DNA of 64,000 nucleotides. Source: a virus. The position numbers and the translations under genes were made by a program. The stretch is from positions 31,022 through 95,021 of the IMG/VR virus record IMGVR_UViG_3300050821_003995. One strand, given 5' to 3'. Every line of letters starts with the position of its first letter. Positions within the stretch are counted from its first letter, which is position 1. This document shows, piece by piece, positions 55,785 to 64,000 of this stretch. The notes under the pieces were generated by a model. That model saw only the letters and a list, made by a program, of their open reading frames with translations, ran no database searches and had not been told where the DNA came from.

Positions 55785-57200
55785 TCAAGTCACTGTAAAT
55801 GTTTTGGTTGTGCCACTTATCCTTATTTTTAGATTGCTGCCGTCAAACCACATATCCCCATCGTTGGGGCTTGTCGGCGCGGTACTCGCACCAAAATTTA
55901 TTTGAGCGATTGTAGTCGTGCCTGCTGCGAGCCTCAAAAACATCGTTGCTGCCGGATTGACACCAACACCAAGTAGAGCAAATGACGTGCTATTGGCGTC
56001 CGCAATTCCTCCATTTGTTGACGTTCCCGCAGTAAATCCCACAGGCCACGTTGGCCCAATGTCCCCTATAATTATTCCTCCGTTGTGTGCTGTAAACTTT
56101 TGACCGGAAATCGTGCCTGCCCCTGTGAAAGCAAGTCCCGCGAGATTGATCGTGCCACCTCTCAACGCGTCGGCAAATACGCCCACATTTGGGGTGCCGA
56201 CAACTGCAAAACTGGCGCCAAGCGTAACAGAGGCATTCTCTACAGACTGCACGAAACCGGCGCAACTACCACTAATAGTGTTTCCAGTTAAAAAGTTCGA
56301 ACGAGAATTCTGTGCAAATTGAAAATTTATTCCGCCTGGATTCGCTCCGAAATCACAGTTTTCAAAGTCCGCAAGACCAAATTGTGTAACGGTTACGAAT
56401 GCTTGCCCGGAAGATGCACTAAAACCTACACCGTCAAACGTCACCGACTGATAGTCGTCAACGCTGATCCCGGCAGTGGGTTGCCATTTACAATTTGTCG
56501 GCGTTGTTGGGTTACCAATAATGGTGGTGGTTGGAATACCAGATGGCATAGCCCCAGCTATAGCAAGATTTTCCACAATTGGTGTTGATGTAGTTGGTGG
56601 CAACTGAATGCTTATGCCAGCCCCTGTTTGTAAAAGCTGCTTTTGGATTACACTGTAGGCGTGCTGAACGGTCAAAAATGCACCGCTCGTCCCCTGTGCT
56701 CCAAGGCCATCGTTCGTCGCGGCGTCGCTGCCGTTGACATTGTCAACATTAAACACCGTCCCAGCCGGAACTGGCCAACGCGCCGCCAAGGGAGCGGTTG
56801 CCCACGCATTGGCAACATTATAAAGTACAACAAATTGCAATGGCCAAAGAACGAAAGACGTAAGACCGTTGATGGCAAGTGCTTTGCCGCGTCCAGTATC
56901 GGCATTAAAGATTACACACGAAAAGTTGGGACTGAAGCCACTCGCAGCCCCTACCGTAAATGTAAACAATGTGCCGCCGCTGAGGGCCACCAAGGCACCG
57001 GACGCGGTGGTGGCAAGCGACGCGGCACCAGTAACCGATACCGGCCGTGGGATGACCTGCTGTTGCCCTAATTGAGTAAGGGCAGCCGAAATATCAGTAT
57101 GAATGGCGTTCCACGTGGCCGACGCAATAATTTGACCAGGGAAAGCGTTCGTGGCCCCGTTAGGAGGTGTATAAACGCCTGTCGTAAGATTGAAACCCAT
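55785..57200 (-). CDS. Tail spike/fibre, beta-helix type
   Basis: 471 residues. N-terminal cap GFNLTTGVYTPPNGATNAFP with ATWNAIHTDISAAL, then VFNVDNVNGSDAAT followed by repeated short strands typical of right-handed beta-helix (VTFDGVGFSASSG, FENCDFGANPGG, INLAGLAFTGAG). Ends with NFGASTAPTSPNDGDMWFDG, common in phage fibres. Likely receptor binding, possibly polysaccharide degrading. Confidence 0.75.
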   Translation of the reverse strand: MGFNLTTGVYTPPNGATNAFPGQIIASATWNAIHTDISAALTQLGQQQVIPRPVSVTGAASLATTASGALVALSGGTLFTFTVGAASGFSPNFSCVIFNADTGRGKALAINGLTSFVLWPLQFVVLYNVANAWATAPLAARWPVPAGTVFNVDNVNGSDAATNDGLGAQGTSGAFLTVQHAYSVIQKQLLQTGAGISIQLPPTTSTPIVENLAIAGAMPSGIPTTTIIGNPTTPTNCKWQPTAGISVDDYQSVTFDGVGFSASSGQAFVTVTQFGLADFENCDFGANPGGINFQFAQNSRSNFLTGNTISGSCAGFVQSVENASVTLGASFAVVGTPNVGVFADALRGGTINLAGLAFTGAGTISGQKFTAHNGGIIIGDIGPTWPVGFTAGTSTNGGIADANSTSFALLGVGVNPAATMFLRLAAGTTTIAQINFGASTAPTSPNDGDMWFDGSNLKIRISGTTKTFTVT

Positions 57201-57211
57201 CTATGCCTTCC

Positions 57212-58669
57212 TCAGCCCATTATTTCTTGCAGAGTCATCAGGGCACTATCAAGCGTAACGGAATTGGCACCGTTGCTGCTGTTATATTTCAGCGCATAGG
57301 TGACTGACGAATTTGAGCCGGGTGCATCCAAAATCGGGAAGGCGGCACCACCCTCACTTCCAATTGCACCACCACTCCTATTACCTGCATTTTGGGCCAC
57401 GCCAATGGCAGTGGCCCCTCTGAACATCTGCATTGAGCAAAGCAGCCCGCTTGTGGCACCATTGAAGCCGCAAGCCCCCGCGTTCACAAAAATCAGATTG
57501 GCTTTGCTCGACGGTGTGATTGCCTGAGAAAGAAACGTCTGCGGCGTACCGCTGCTTGTGCTGGCCGGCGTTGCATTGCTTGCATAAATTGCCTGTATCA
57601 CGTCACCGGGCTTTTTTGCACCCGCATTGAACACAGTCATGGTATTTGGGGTACTCGTATAATTTCCGGCAGTAGCCAAACCATTTGAGTATTCTAAAAA
57701 GCCAAGGATCTTAAAAGGCTGCCCCGTAACCGTTATCCCATTTGGGCAATAGAAAACACCTGCTGACGTAGCAGCATTAGACATGGCTACGGCACTGTAA
57801 CCAAGGGACTCCAACAGTTGGAATATTGAGGCAGAGGTGGCAGTAGCCACACTGCAATTTATCAGCCCAAGAACCGGGTTGCCAGAACTGGAACTTGAAA
57901 AAAGCACTATCCAAAAACGGAAAGGAACGTTATTTGACGACCCCAGCGTTGCCCCAATACCGTTTGTGTTGATGCTGAGTGTGGCGCTGATCTTGGCGGT
58001 ATTAAGTCCCCCTTGACCATTTTGATAACTAAAACTCACCGGATCGGCTGCGGTAGGCGCCGCACCCGTTAGAGCATTTAGAAAATTAACGGTAAGAATA
58101 CCGGCGTTGACCGACGAGCTTAGCGAATATAACTGATTAACCTGGGACATCGGGTCCCATTCGGTTCCGTCATAGCCTTCAAAATTCCCCAGTGACGAAT
58201 TGTAACGAATTTGCCCCGTAACAGGCGATGGACGTTGGCCAGTAGTGCCAGCAGGGATTTGAACAGCCGCCGTACCCGTAAAGGCAATTGATCCAGCACT
58301 GACTGCGCCAGTGACAGTGAGGTTCCCACCAATTGTCTGGTTGCCGCTGACGGACGCATTGCCAGTGATGGCAACGCCTGTTGCCGTAACGACAACAATC
58401 TTCGTACCACTTGAATAGATATCGGCTTCGCCAACAGCCCCAATGCCGAAGCCCGTTGTGTTGTCGCTGGCCGCACTATATATAGGCCCCGTAGTGATGG
58501 TGCCCTTTAGAATACCGGTGATTTGAGCAGAACCGTCACAAGCAACGGAACCGGTCAGCGCAGTGGCAATGTCTGAGAAATCACTATTGACCGCCGAGGA
58601 TGAAATGACAGTCCCAGGCGTAAAGGGCGCCTGTGGTAAAGAATACACTCCTGAGGAGTTACGTGGCAT
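57212..58669 (-). CDS. Tail fibre protein
   Basis: 485 residues. Cap PRNSSGVYSLPQAPFTPG with AVNSDFSDIATALT; a repeat-like section (VAITGNASVSGNQTIGGNLT) typical of phage fibre shafts; RPSPVTGQIRYNSSLGNFEG; then a globular C-terminal part of about 250 residues. The largest of three capped fibre genes. The minus start at 58669 has AGGA upstream. Confidence 0.75.
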   Translation of the reverse strand: MPRNSSGVYSLPQAPFTPGTVISSSAVNSDFSDIATALTGSVACDGSAQITGILKGTITTGPIYSAASDNTTGFGIGAVGEADIYSSGTKIVVVTATGVAITGNASVSGNQTIGGNLTVTGAVSAGSIAFTGTAAVQIPAGTTGQRPSPVTGQIRYNSSLGNFEGYDGTEWDPMSQVNQLYSLSSSVNAGILTVNFLNALTGAAPTAADPVSFSYQNGQGGLNTAKISATLSINTNGIGATLGSSNNVPFRFWIVLFSSSSSGNPVLGLINCSVATATSASIFQLLESLGYSAVAMSNAATSAGVFYCPNGITVTGQPFKILGFLEYSNGLATAGNYTSTPNTMTVFNAGAKKPGDVIQAIYASNATPASTSSGTPQTFLSQAITPSSKANLIFVNAGACGFNGATSGLLCSMQMFRGATAIGVAQNAGNRSGGAIGSEGGAAFPILDAPGSNSSVTYALKYNSSNGANSVTLDSALMTLQEIMG

Positions 58670-58980
58670 CGTGGAGTCCTAACGTGTTCTGGTACGCCCT
58701 CCAAATAACAATTATTTACTGGGTGGTCAGTTATTGCATCTCCTTACACACACAAGCATCAATGTTTGCCATTTATCTTGTGTCACTCTTTGTGGCCTAC
58801 ATAATAACCGTAGCCCTCTCATTTGTCTTTGACTTATTGTGTCGTACCCCCAGAGGGGGCAATCTTAGGGGTGATCCCTTGCTGAGCCAACAAACCCGCG
58901 ACAACCTTAGGATCGAGGTTGCGAAGAAAGCGTTGCCCGCCAGGGCTGCTAAAAACTGGCGCCGCCGCCCCTTTTGCTAG
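58663..58980 (+). CDS. Possible antisense membrane protein
   Basis: 105 residues from GTG 58663 with GAGGAG six bases upstream. WYALQITIIYWVVSYCISL and IYLVSLFVAYIITVALSFVF are two hydrophobic segments, encoded mainly in the 164-base gap between two leftward genes. The last 45 residues are antisense to the next virion gene and look arbitrary. The gap's AT-rich sequence may also explain the hydrophobic frame by chance. Confidence 0.25.
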   Translation: MASWSPNVFWYALQITIIYWVVSYCISLHTQASMFAIYLVSLFVAYIITVALSFVFDLLCRTPRGGNLRGDPLLSQQTRDNLRIEVAKKALPARAAKNWRRRPFC

Positions 58981-60438
58981 CGCAGCAACAGTGGGGGCGA
59001 TAAGGGTCCCATATATTCCTAAATCGGAAGCACCCACCAGACCACCATGATAAGCAGCCCCGGCCCCCAAACCACCGGCTGCTCCAAGAGCGGTCAGCGC
59101 TTGTGTAAAATCATAGGGCTTCGGCTGGGCAGCGTGCACAGTTTGAAGGTTCTCAGCCGTATCACGCATAGGGGTTCGTCGGTACATTGCATCAACAATT
59201 TTATCTGGGTTAAGGGGGCTAACCGTAGCCGCGCCACCCATAGGATCGGCAGAAGCCCTAGCCCCAACAAGATTAGCATGGTTGGTTCGCCAATCATCCC
59301 ATGCCCCAGGGTGTGCCCTGTCCATAGCAGCATCTAAATGCTGCGCCATGGGGCGTGTGTCCGGGTCAGCGCCCCACGTCCGATGATAGCGCTCATATTG
59401 TTGACCACTAAGTGGCTGCCCGCCCATTGTGGCTTGGTCGAAATCAGCTAAGGCCCGTGCAACAGCAGGGTTCTCAATACTCTGCCCACCAAATTGCCCG
59501 ATATGTTGAGCAGCTACATTAGCAAGCTGCGCACGCAGTGGGGGTACCGCAGGTGCTGGGATAGAAGTTTGCACACCAAGCTGATTGGCTTGATTGCCAA
59601 CATCACGTGCACGTTGCTCCTGTAACCGGCTGAATTGATCTGTGTTTCCTGGGGGTCTAACAATTCCACTCTGACGTAGCAAAGTAGGCCCACCTGCCGC
59701 TTTAATATCTGTAGGGCCGCCTTCCAAAGTAGATTGCAGCCTGCTCCCTGAAATAGCAGACGCAGGCACCCGAACCCCCTCATTCTCGAGTGCTCGTGCC
59801 GCTGCACGTACCGGCGTATTGGCAATAATCCTAGTAGTAGGTGGGGTAGCCGCACCAGCCCCGTAAGCCGCCATCCCAGCAACTATGCGTGCCGGTGTCT
59901 CATACGGTGTCCCTTCCGTTGCTTGCCCTGCGGCCTCAGATGCACCGCCTGATAATGCAGCACGCCCCATATTGGGAAGCATTTTAGAAAGCACCGGCCC
60001 ACCACCAAGCATCCCAAATGGTACAGCTTCCCCACCTGCCTGCATTACTTTTTCAGCGCCGGTTTGTGGCTCGTAAAGCGGCCCGGTTACTTTCTCAACT
60101 CCTGTTTGAACGTCTTGAGTGTTAGGCAGCCCTATGCCAAGAGCACCAGACTTCTTCAAAGTATTTATGACACTCTCAACATTTGAGCCTTCCGGCAACC
60201 ATTTATTTAGAGCCGCAGTACCCAAGTTTTGAATATCGCCCGGTAGCCCGACAATGGAAGCTGCCCCTTTAATAAGACCTGTGCCGCCTGCTTTGGTCAG
60301 CCCTTTCATTTCTGCAAGAGTGCCCTTCTCGGGCACAATAGGATCTACCGGCGCGGCACCGCCTGGAGTAGCCGCCTGCTTCTGCGCAATCAACGCATCA
60401 AGCTGTTCGTCGGTGAGATCAACAAGAGGATTGGCCAT
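58834..60438 (-). CDS. Large internal virion-type protein
   Basis: 534 residues, Ala/Gly/Pro-rich. DLTDEQLDALIAQKQAAT near the front is a short element common in phage internal proteins; AASIVGLPGDIQNLG and several Ala/Gly helices follow, with hydrophobic stretches near the end (GAAGGLGAGAAYHGGLVGAS). Layout and place next to a transglycosylase virion protein suggest an ejected internal protein. Two bases separate it from the next gene. Confidence 0.6.
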   Translation of the reverse strand: MANPLVDLTDEQLDALIAQKQAATPGGAAPVDPIVPEKGTLAEMKGLTKAGGTGLIKGAASIVGLPGDIQNLGTAALNKWLPEGSNVESVINTLKKSGALGIGLPNTQDVQTGVEKVTGPLYEPQTGAEKVMQAGGEAVPFGMLGGGPVLSKMLPNMGRAALSGGASEAAGQATEGTPYETPARIVAGMAAYGAGAATPPTTRIIANTPVRAAARALENEGVRVPASAISGSRLQSTLEGGPTDIKAAGGPTLLRQSGIVRPPGNTDQFSRLQEQRARDVGNQANQLGVQTSIPAPAVPPLRAQLANVAAQHIGQFGGQSIENPAVARALADFDQATMGGQPLSGQQYERYHRTWGADPDTRPMAQHLDAAMDRAHPGAWDDWRTNHANLVGARASADPMGGAATVSPLNPDKIVDAMYRRTPMRDTAENLQTVHAAQPKPYDFTQALTALGAAGGLGAGAAYHGGLVGASDLGIYGTLIAPTVAALAKGAAAPVFSSPGGQRFLRNLDPKVVAGLLAQQGITPKIAPSGGTTQ

Positions 60439-60440
60439 TG

Positions 60441-62771
60441 TTACAACGGTAGCTCCTCACCCGGTGGCTTCTTCTGCTGCCTGCGGGCTTTTTCCTGTTG
60501 CAGTTCTTCCAGTGACTGCCCAGCACCGGCCGGGGCTGCCTCACTCGGTGGCTTCCTGGAGAGCGGGCCTTGCGCTATGCCACCACCACCCTTTTCAGCG
60601 GCGTCGAGTAGATCATTATAATTCTTTATTTGGTCCTCACTCAGCAACGGGTTTTTTGTCAGATAAGTTTTGATAACGGCGTTCTGACCAGCGCTGGTTG
60701 GACGATCATTGCCTATGATTGGTTTGCCGCTTTGATCCGTCATAAGCTTGCCGTTATCATCCCAACGGTAGCCTTGACGATACCAATTCGTTATCTTGCC
60801 AATCTCCATCAATTGCTTCTGCGACTGCGCCGCAATGTCAAGAATAGCTTGATTGGCACCAATGGTATTAGGCTGTGCAGCGGAAGCACGGTTGAGCAAA
60901 TTGATCTCAGCCACGCGAACTTGACCCAAACCCTTAAGGGCACTTCGCATACTACCAAGGATGTTGCTCGCAATCACCTTGTCAAATGCCTGATTGTAAG
61001 CGAGGTTGGTCTGTGCGGTCTGATCGCCCAAAAATGCCTTGGCCTGCTCCCACGCCAGTTTGATTGGGGTACCTGGGCCTTGGGTAAAGTGCGGATCATG
61101 GATGATCTTTTGTGCTAACGCAATTTGTGGCGCGGCATTGATAGCGCTATTACCATATGTTTGATTTTCGGCATAATCTTTGTTGTACTGCTCAATATCC
61201 TGTTTATTGAATTCCTTGACAGCGGTAGTTTGAATGTCACGGTTCTGTGACCAATTGGCCAATTCACCCGGCGTCATGCTGTACAAATCAGGCGAACCCT
61301 GTGCCACCTGTTGTCCAGGCTGACCGGCCGGGGCTTGGGTGTTCTCAGACGCAAAGGCCGGGGGCTTGACGGCCAAAGGGCCACCACCGGCCTGCACAGC
61401 CTCAGGCCCCTTGGTAATAATATCTGGCAACTCACCTTGTGGGGCATTTCCTTCCGCCGCAAACGGTGTGGCCTTCGGCGGTGGCATCAAATCATGCGGA
61501 ATTTCTGCCGGTGCTCCGCTTTGAGGGGCAGCCGGGGCCGGGGCTGCACCACGCCCAGATTGCGGGGGGATGACACGAATATCAGGTGGACCAACCGACG
61601 AGCCTGGGGGCATTGTGACAATTGGAGCGGGGGTTTCAACATCGCCCGCCTTAAGATGATCCATGTGCACAGGACCGGGCAAGACCCAGCGGCTATTTGG
61701 ATTACGCGGGTCGATGACAACCGTGCTGCCATACGGCCCCTGCGTTTGCAGCGGCTGGTTCTGGCTATAGTAGAAATCACTTATGTCCTTTTTCTGTTCA
61801 GGCGACGCCAGCGGATTGGACATGACCGCTTCAAACTGCTGACGAGTCACCCTTGGCCGTACCGGCAACGTACCGGCAGGTTGATCCATTGTGCTGCCCC
61901 CACGTGCGGCCGGGGCCATTGAGGGGGTGGGCAAGCCCCCCGTTTGGGGGGCCGGGCGCTGCAAGGCCAGCGCTTGGCCATCAGGGCCACCTGGGGGCCG
62001 TGTGGCAAGCGGGCCGCTACCCCCCTGCGGGGCGTTTGAAGGCTCACCGTTGAAGGCGAGTGCCTTGCTGAAGTCACCCCCATAACGGGCAACTGTCATG
62101 CCGTTTGCATCCTTGGCATTTGGGTTGCTCATACCCCTTTCACCGGCGAACCAAGCCTTAGCCGCACCCTCAGGCCCGTACTTCTGCACAAGCTGACTGA
62201 ATTTGGTTCGATATACCGCTTCCTGAGCCTGCGGGTTTTGCAAGAACTGCTGTGGTGTCATGGATGTGCCAAGCACTTCCTTGGTCCATTGAGGGATATT
62301 TTCCCCCATGACTTGGTATTTGCCATAGGCACGATCAGGCTGCCCGGTTTGAGGGCTTTTGATCACCCGGCCAAGCGCGTCATAACTTCCACCAGTCCCT
62401 TCGACAGTCGACGTGGCGGAAGAATATTTGCTGATAGGATCCGCATAACCCAAAGCTGCCGGTGGGGCTGCACTTAGAGGGCCACCACCGGATTGGGGTG
62501 GTTGATCCTCACCGCCTGCGGTAGCTGCACCCCGTGCCGCCGCCCGGTTGGTGCCCTGTTCCTGTGCGGTTGACCTCTCAAGAAGTTGACGGCCAGCCAA
62601 TGACTGAAGAATACCGCCAATACCCTGCAATCCACTGATAGCACCGCCGCTGCTTGGCGTGATTGGGCCGAATCCTTGCTCAAGTAGTCCCTTCGCAAGG
62701 GCGCGCTGGGCAGCAAGCTGGTTTGGGGTCGCGTACTGCGACGGATCGGGAAGTGTGTCGTCGGGCGGCAT
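60441..62771 (-). CDS. Internal virion protein with lytic transglycosylase domain
   Basis: 776 residues. At about residues 105-230: ISKYSSATSTVEGTGGSYDA (catalytic Glu), AYGKYQVMGENIPQW, TPQQFLQNPQAQEAVYRTKF and YGPEGAAKAWFAGERGM, the SLT-like muramidase pattern of phage virions. Long Pro/Gly/Gln-rich linkers follow; the last 250 residues are helical (QIALAQKIIHDPHFTQ, RVAEINLLNRASAAQPN). It probably drills the wall during DNA entry, like T7 gp16. Confidence 0.75.
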   Translation of the reverse strand: MPPDDTLPDPSQYATPNQLAAQRALAKGLLEQGFGPITPSSGGAISGLQGIGGILQSLAGRQLLERSTAQEQGTNRAAARGAATAGGEDQPPQSGGGPLSAAPPAALGYADPISKYSSATSTVEGTGGSYDALGRVIKSPQTGQPDRAYGKYQVMGENIPQWTKEVLGTSMTPQQFLQNPQAQEAVYRTKFSQLVQKYGPEGAAKAWFAGERGMSNPNAKDANGMTVARYGGDFSKALAFNGEPSNAPQGGSGPLATRPPGGPDGQALALQRPAPQTGGLPTPSMAPAARGGSTMDQPAGTLPVRPRVTRQQFEAVMSNPLASPEQKKDISDFYYSQNQPLQTQGPYGSTVVIDPRNPNSRWVLPGPVHMDHLKAGDVETPAPIVTMPPGSSVGPPDIRVIPPQSGRGAAPAPAAPQSGAPAEIPHDLMPPPKATPFAAEGNAPQGELPDIITKGPEAVQAGGGPLAVKPPAFASENTQAPAGQPGQQVAQGSPDLYSMTPGELANWSQNRDIQTTAVKEFNKQDIEQYNKDYAENQTYGNSAINAAPQIALAQKIIHDPHFTQGPGTPIKLAWEQAKAFLGDQTAQTNLAYNQAFDKVIASNILGSMRSALKGLGQVRVAEINLLNRASAAQPNTIGANQAILDIAAQSQKQLMEIGKITNWYRQGYRWDDNGKLMTDQSGKPIIGNDRPTSAGQNAVIKTYLTKNPLLSEDQIKNYNDLLDAAEKGGGGIAQGPLSRKPPSEAAPAGAGQSLEELQQEKARRQQKKPPGEELPL

Positions 62772-62780
62772 AGTGTGTTC

Positions 62781-63737
62781 CTAAGCCAAAGCCAACATCG
62801 GTAAGTAATCCATAATACCTGCCGCGCCAGCCCCAGCACCATAATCGGCAGCCGACAGCCCAGCAGCCGGGGCACCAGCGCTTCCGGCCCCCGTAAGGCT
62901 ACCCAAGAACCCAGCCCCGCCACCCCCGCCTGAGAACATATTCATGGCACCGTTGCCAATCCCCATCAAGCCTGAGATCATGGCATTGTACTGGTTCTGT
63001 TTATCCTGATATGAATTCTGATAAGCACTAGATAGGGCGCTAAGATTACCCGACGCATTTGGCGGTTGGATTTGGAGTGCCGCACCGCTGCGCAGTTCTG
63101 CTGTTGGGTCCACCGGGGCGCCAAAGCTGGCAAGTTTTGTTGCCATATCTGCCGGCAAGCCATATAGTTGAGTGGCTTGATTGAAAGCCTGCGGCTGGAA
63201 GTTCGCAGCCGCACCCTCAACCGCGTAACCCTGATTGGTAGTGTTGGAACGCATCGCATTATCGTAAGCTGGCGAACCCGGCGCCAACCCTTGATTTCGA
63301 AGCTGGGTATCAAGCTGCTCGGTTTGTGTCTTGAAAAACGGATCGGACGCCGACAAATAGGAGGCCATTCTTTGTCCAGTTATCCCGGACGTCATATTGC
63401 CAATCACATCCGACGGCTGTGCAGCACCATAGTTGGCACCGGAAAGGAGATTACTAGCTGAACCACCCGCAGTGGTCTTCGTGCCCTGGAGCAAATTCAA
63501 AAGGTTCTGCTGGGTAGGGCTAAGGTTGGTGCTCGACGAATAGATGGGCGTGCCGCCCGGCCCGGTGCCGGTTTGCTGATAGGTCAGCGAACCATAGGGA
63601 TCATACTGATTGTAGTTCGACCCCGCTTGGCTTTCCTGCCCAAGTCCAGTGTTTATCCCCGCTTGCTGCTGGGTAACACCAATGGATGCATTGGCAATAT
63701 CAGTGGGGTTTGGCGGTTTGGGTTGGCCCAGGCTCAT
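62781..63737 (-). CDS. Virion protein, Gln/Asn/Gly-rich
   Basis: 318 residues. PPNPTDIANASIGVTQQQAG, YNQYDPYGSLTYQQTG, LNLLQGTKTTAGG, RSNTTNQGYAVEGAAANFQP, then a Gly-rich end. This pattern recurs in podovirus-type phages next to internal virion proteins. Overlaps the next gene by four bases. Specific role unknown. Confidence 0.6.
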   Translation of the reverse strand: MSLGQPKPPNPTDIANASIGVTQQQAGINTGLGQESQAGSNYNQYDPYGSLTYQQTGTGPGGTPIYSSSTNLSPTQQNLLNLLQGTKTTAGGSASNLLSGANYGAAQPSDVIGNMTSGITGQRMASYLSASDPFFKTQTEQLDTQLRNQGLAPGSPAYDNAMRSNTTNQGYAVEGAAANFQPQAFNQATQLYGLPADMATKLASFGAPVDPTAELRSGAALQIQPPNASGNLSALSSAYQNSYQDKQNQYNAMISGLMGIGNGAMNMFSGGGGGAGFLGSLTGAGSAGAPAAGLSAADYGAGAGAAGIMDYLPMLALA

Positions 63738-64000
63738 GCTGAGCCTCCTTGGCTCAAAAGCGAAAGTAAATTGTTCTGTGGTGCCGGCGCTGTGCTGGCC
63801 CCGGTGTAAAGCGGTACGCCATTCGGTCCGTTGCCCCCAAACATTGCAGGATCAAACGTGGCTGCCGGATTTGCCGGTTGGCTTTGCGGCGGCGTAGGCA
63901 TTTGTGGTGCGGCCGTTGCAAACGGCGATGGCTGAGGAGATGCCATCACAGGGATGGGGGGTGTCACCGGCCCCGGATCAAACATTATTGGCGGGGTGGG
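63734..64000 (-). CDS. Pro-rich virion protein, partial at right edge
   Basis: At least 83 residues from ATG 63983-63985, but the frame stays open to the edge (PTPPIMFDPGPV), so the start may lie outside. Pro/Ala-rich (MASPQPSPFATAAPQMPTPP), then NGVPLYTGASTAPAPQNNLL. Probably a structural linker; not identifiable. Confidence 0.5.
   Translation of the reverse strand, partial: PTPPIMFDPGPVTPPIPVMASPQPSPFATAAPQMPTPPQSQPANPAATFDPAMFGGNGPNGVPLYTGASTAPAPQNNLLSLLSQGGSA

Noticed and set aside
61311-61922. Plus-strand frame of 203 codons opposite the transglycosylase protein
   Set aside because: Antisense to a Pro/Gly-rich linker; Arg/Trp-rich shadow translation.
1-64000. CRISPR array, integrase, attachment sites, rRNA
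   Set aside because: No regularly spaced identical repeats, no recombinase with R...HxxR...Y or serine-recombinase motifs, and no rRNA sequence were seen.

Overview
This window is a piece of a tailed-phage genome, probably a large podovirus-like phage of an alphaproteobacterium. Host evidence: a full-length phage copy of GcrA, a regulator known only from alphaproteobacteria and their phages, and wall and membrane proteins (a DUF3309-type peptide, a secreted CHAP-like enzyme) of a kind I associate with Rhizobiales. The podovirus suggestion rests on an internal virion protein with a transglycosylase domain next to large Ala/Gly/Pro-rich virion proteins. No capsid, portal or terminase gene lies in the window.

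Layout. Positions 1-211 hold the end of a homing-endonuclease-like gene, followed by about 750 bases of hairpin-rich non-coding DNA. Positions 968-4063 are a tightly overlapping leftward operon of small unknown proteins, six of which share a motif of the form LPEFIExRARGTMK. Positions 4141-5014 are mostly non-coding. From 5567 to 49527 genes run rightward. First come small accessory genes, a MoxR-type ATPase with a DUF2201/VWA partner, and a histone-H1-like protein. Next is a tandem array of five paralogues (15534-18187) interrupted by a structured region with its own promoter. Then comes the replication and recombination module: DnaB-like helicase, SNF2-type helicase, GcrA, primase, sigma-like factor, DNA methyltransferase, sliding clamp, UDG-exonuclease-polymerase fusion, clamp loader, ssDNA-binding protein, UvsX/RecA, a PD-(D/E)XK nuclease, and SbcD/SbcC. 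From the right edge back to 49487 genes run leftward: virion proteins, three tail fibre/spike proteins with a common N-terminal cap, and a lysis cassette with amidase, GH108 lysozyme, SGNH-like hydrolase, CHAP-like enzyme, holin and lipoprotein.

Selfish DNA is dense: nine homing-endonuclease-type genes or remnants, including two inteins. The most striking is the polymerase intein (35251-36573). Its linker is kept open in the splicing frame, while an EDxHD/Vsr-like endonuclease is encoded in the +1 frame of the same bases. A second unusual element is an HNH/NUMOD gene (39111-39707) that carries, fused in frame at its end, a second version of the C-terminus of the gene it invaded. A 2.6 kb block of short genes (24069-26689) looks foreign and cuts off an HNH gene at its left edge; a two-gene block at 45739-46396 looks like a relative of it.

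The replication genes form an almost self-sufficient replisome (helicase, primase, clamp, loader, polymerase, SSB, recombinase, SbcCD). The sigma-like factor, GcrA and NrdR-like zinc ribbon suggest redirection of host transcription. Functions come from motif reading only; no database search was run.
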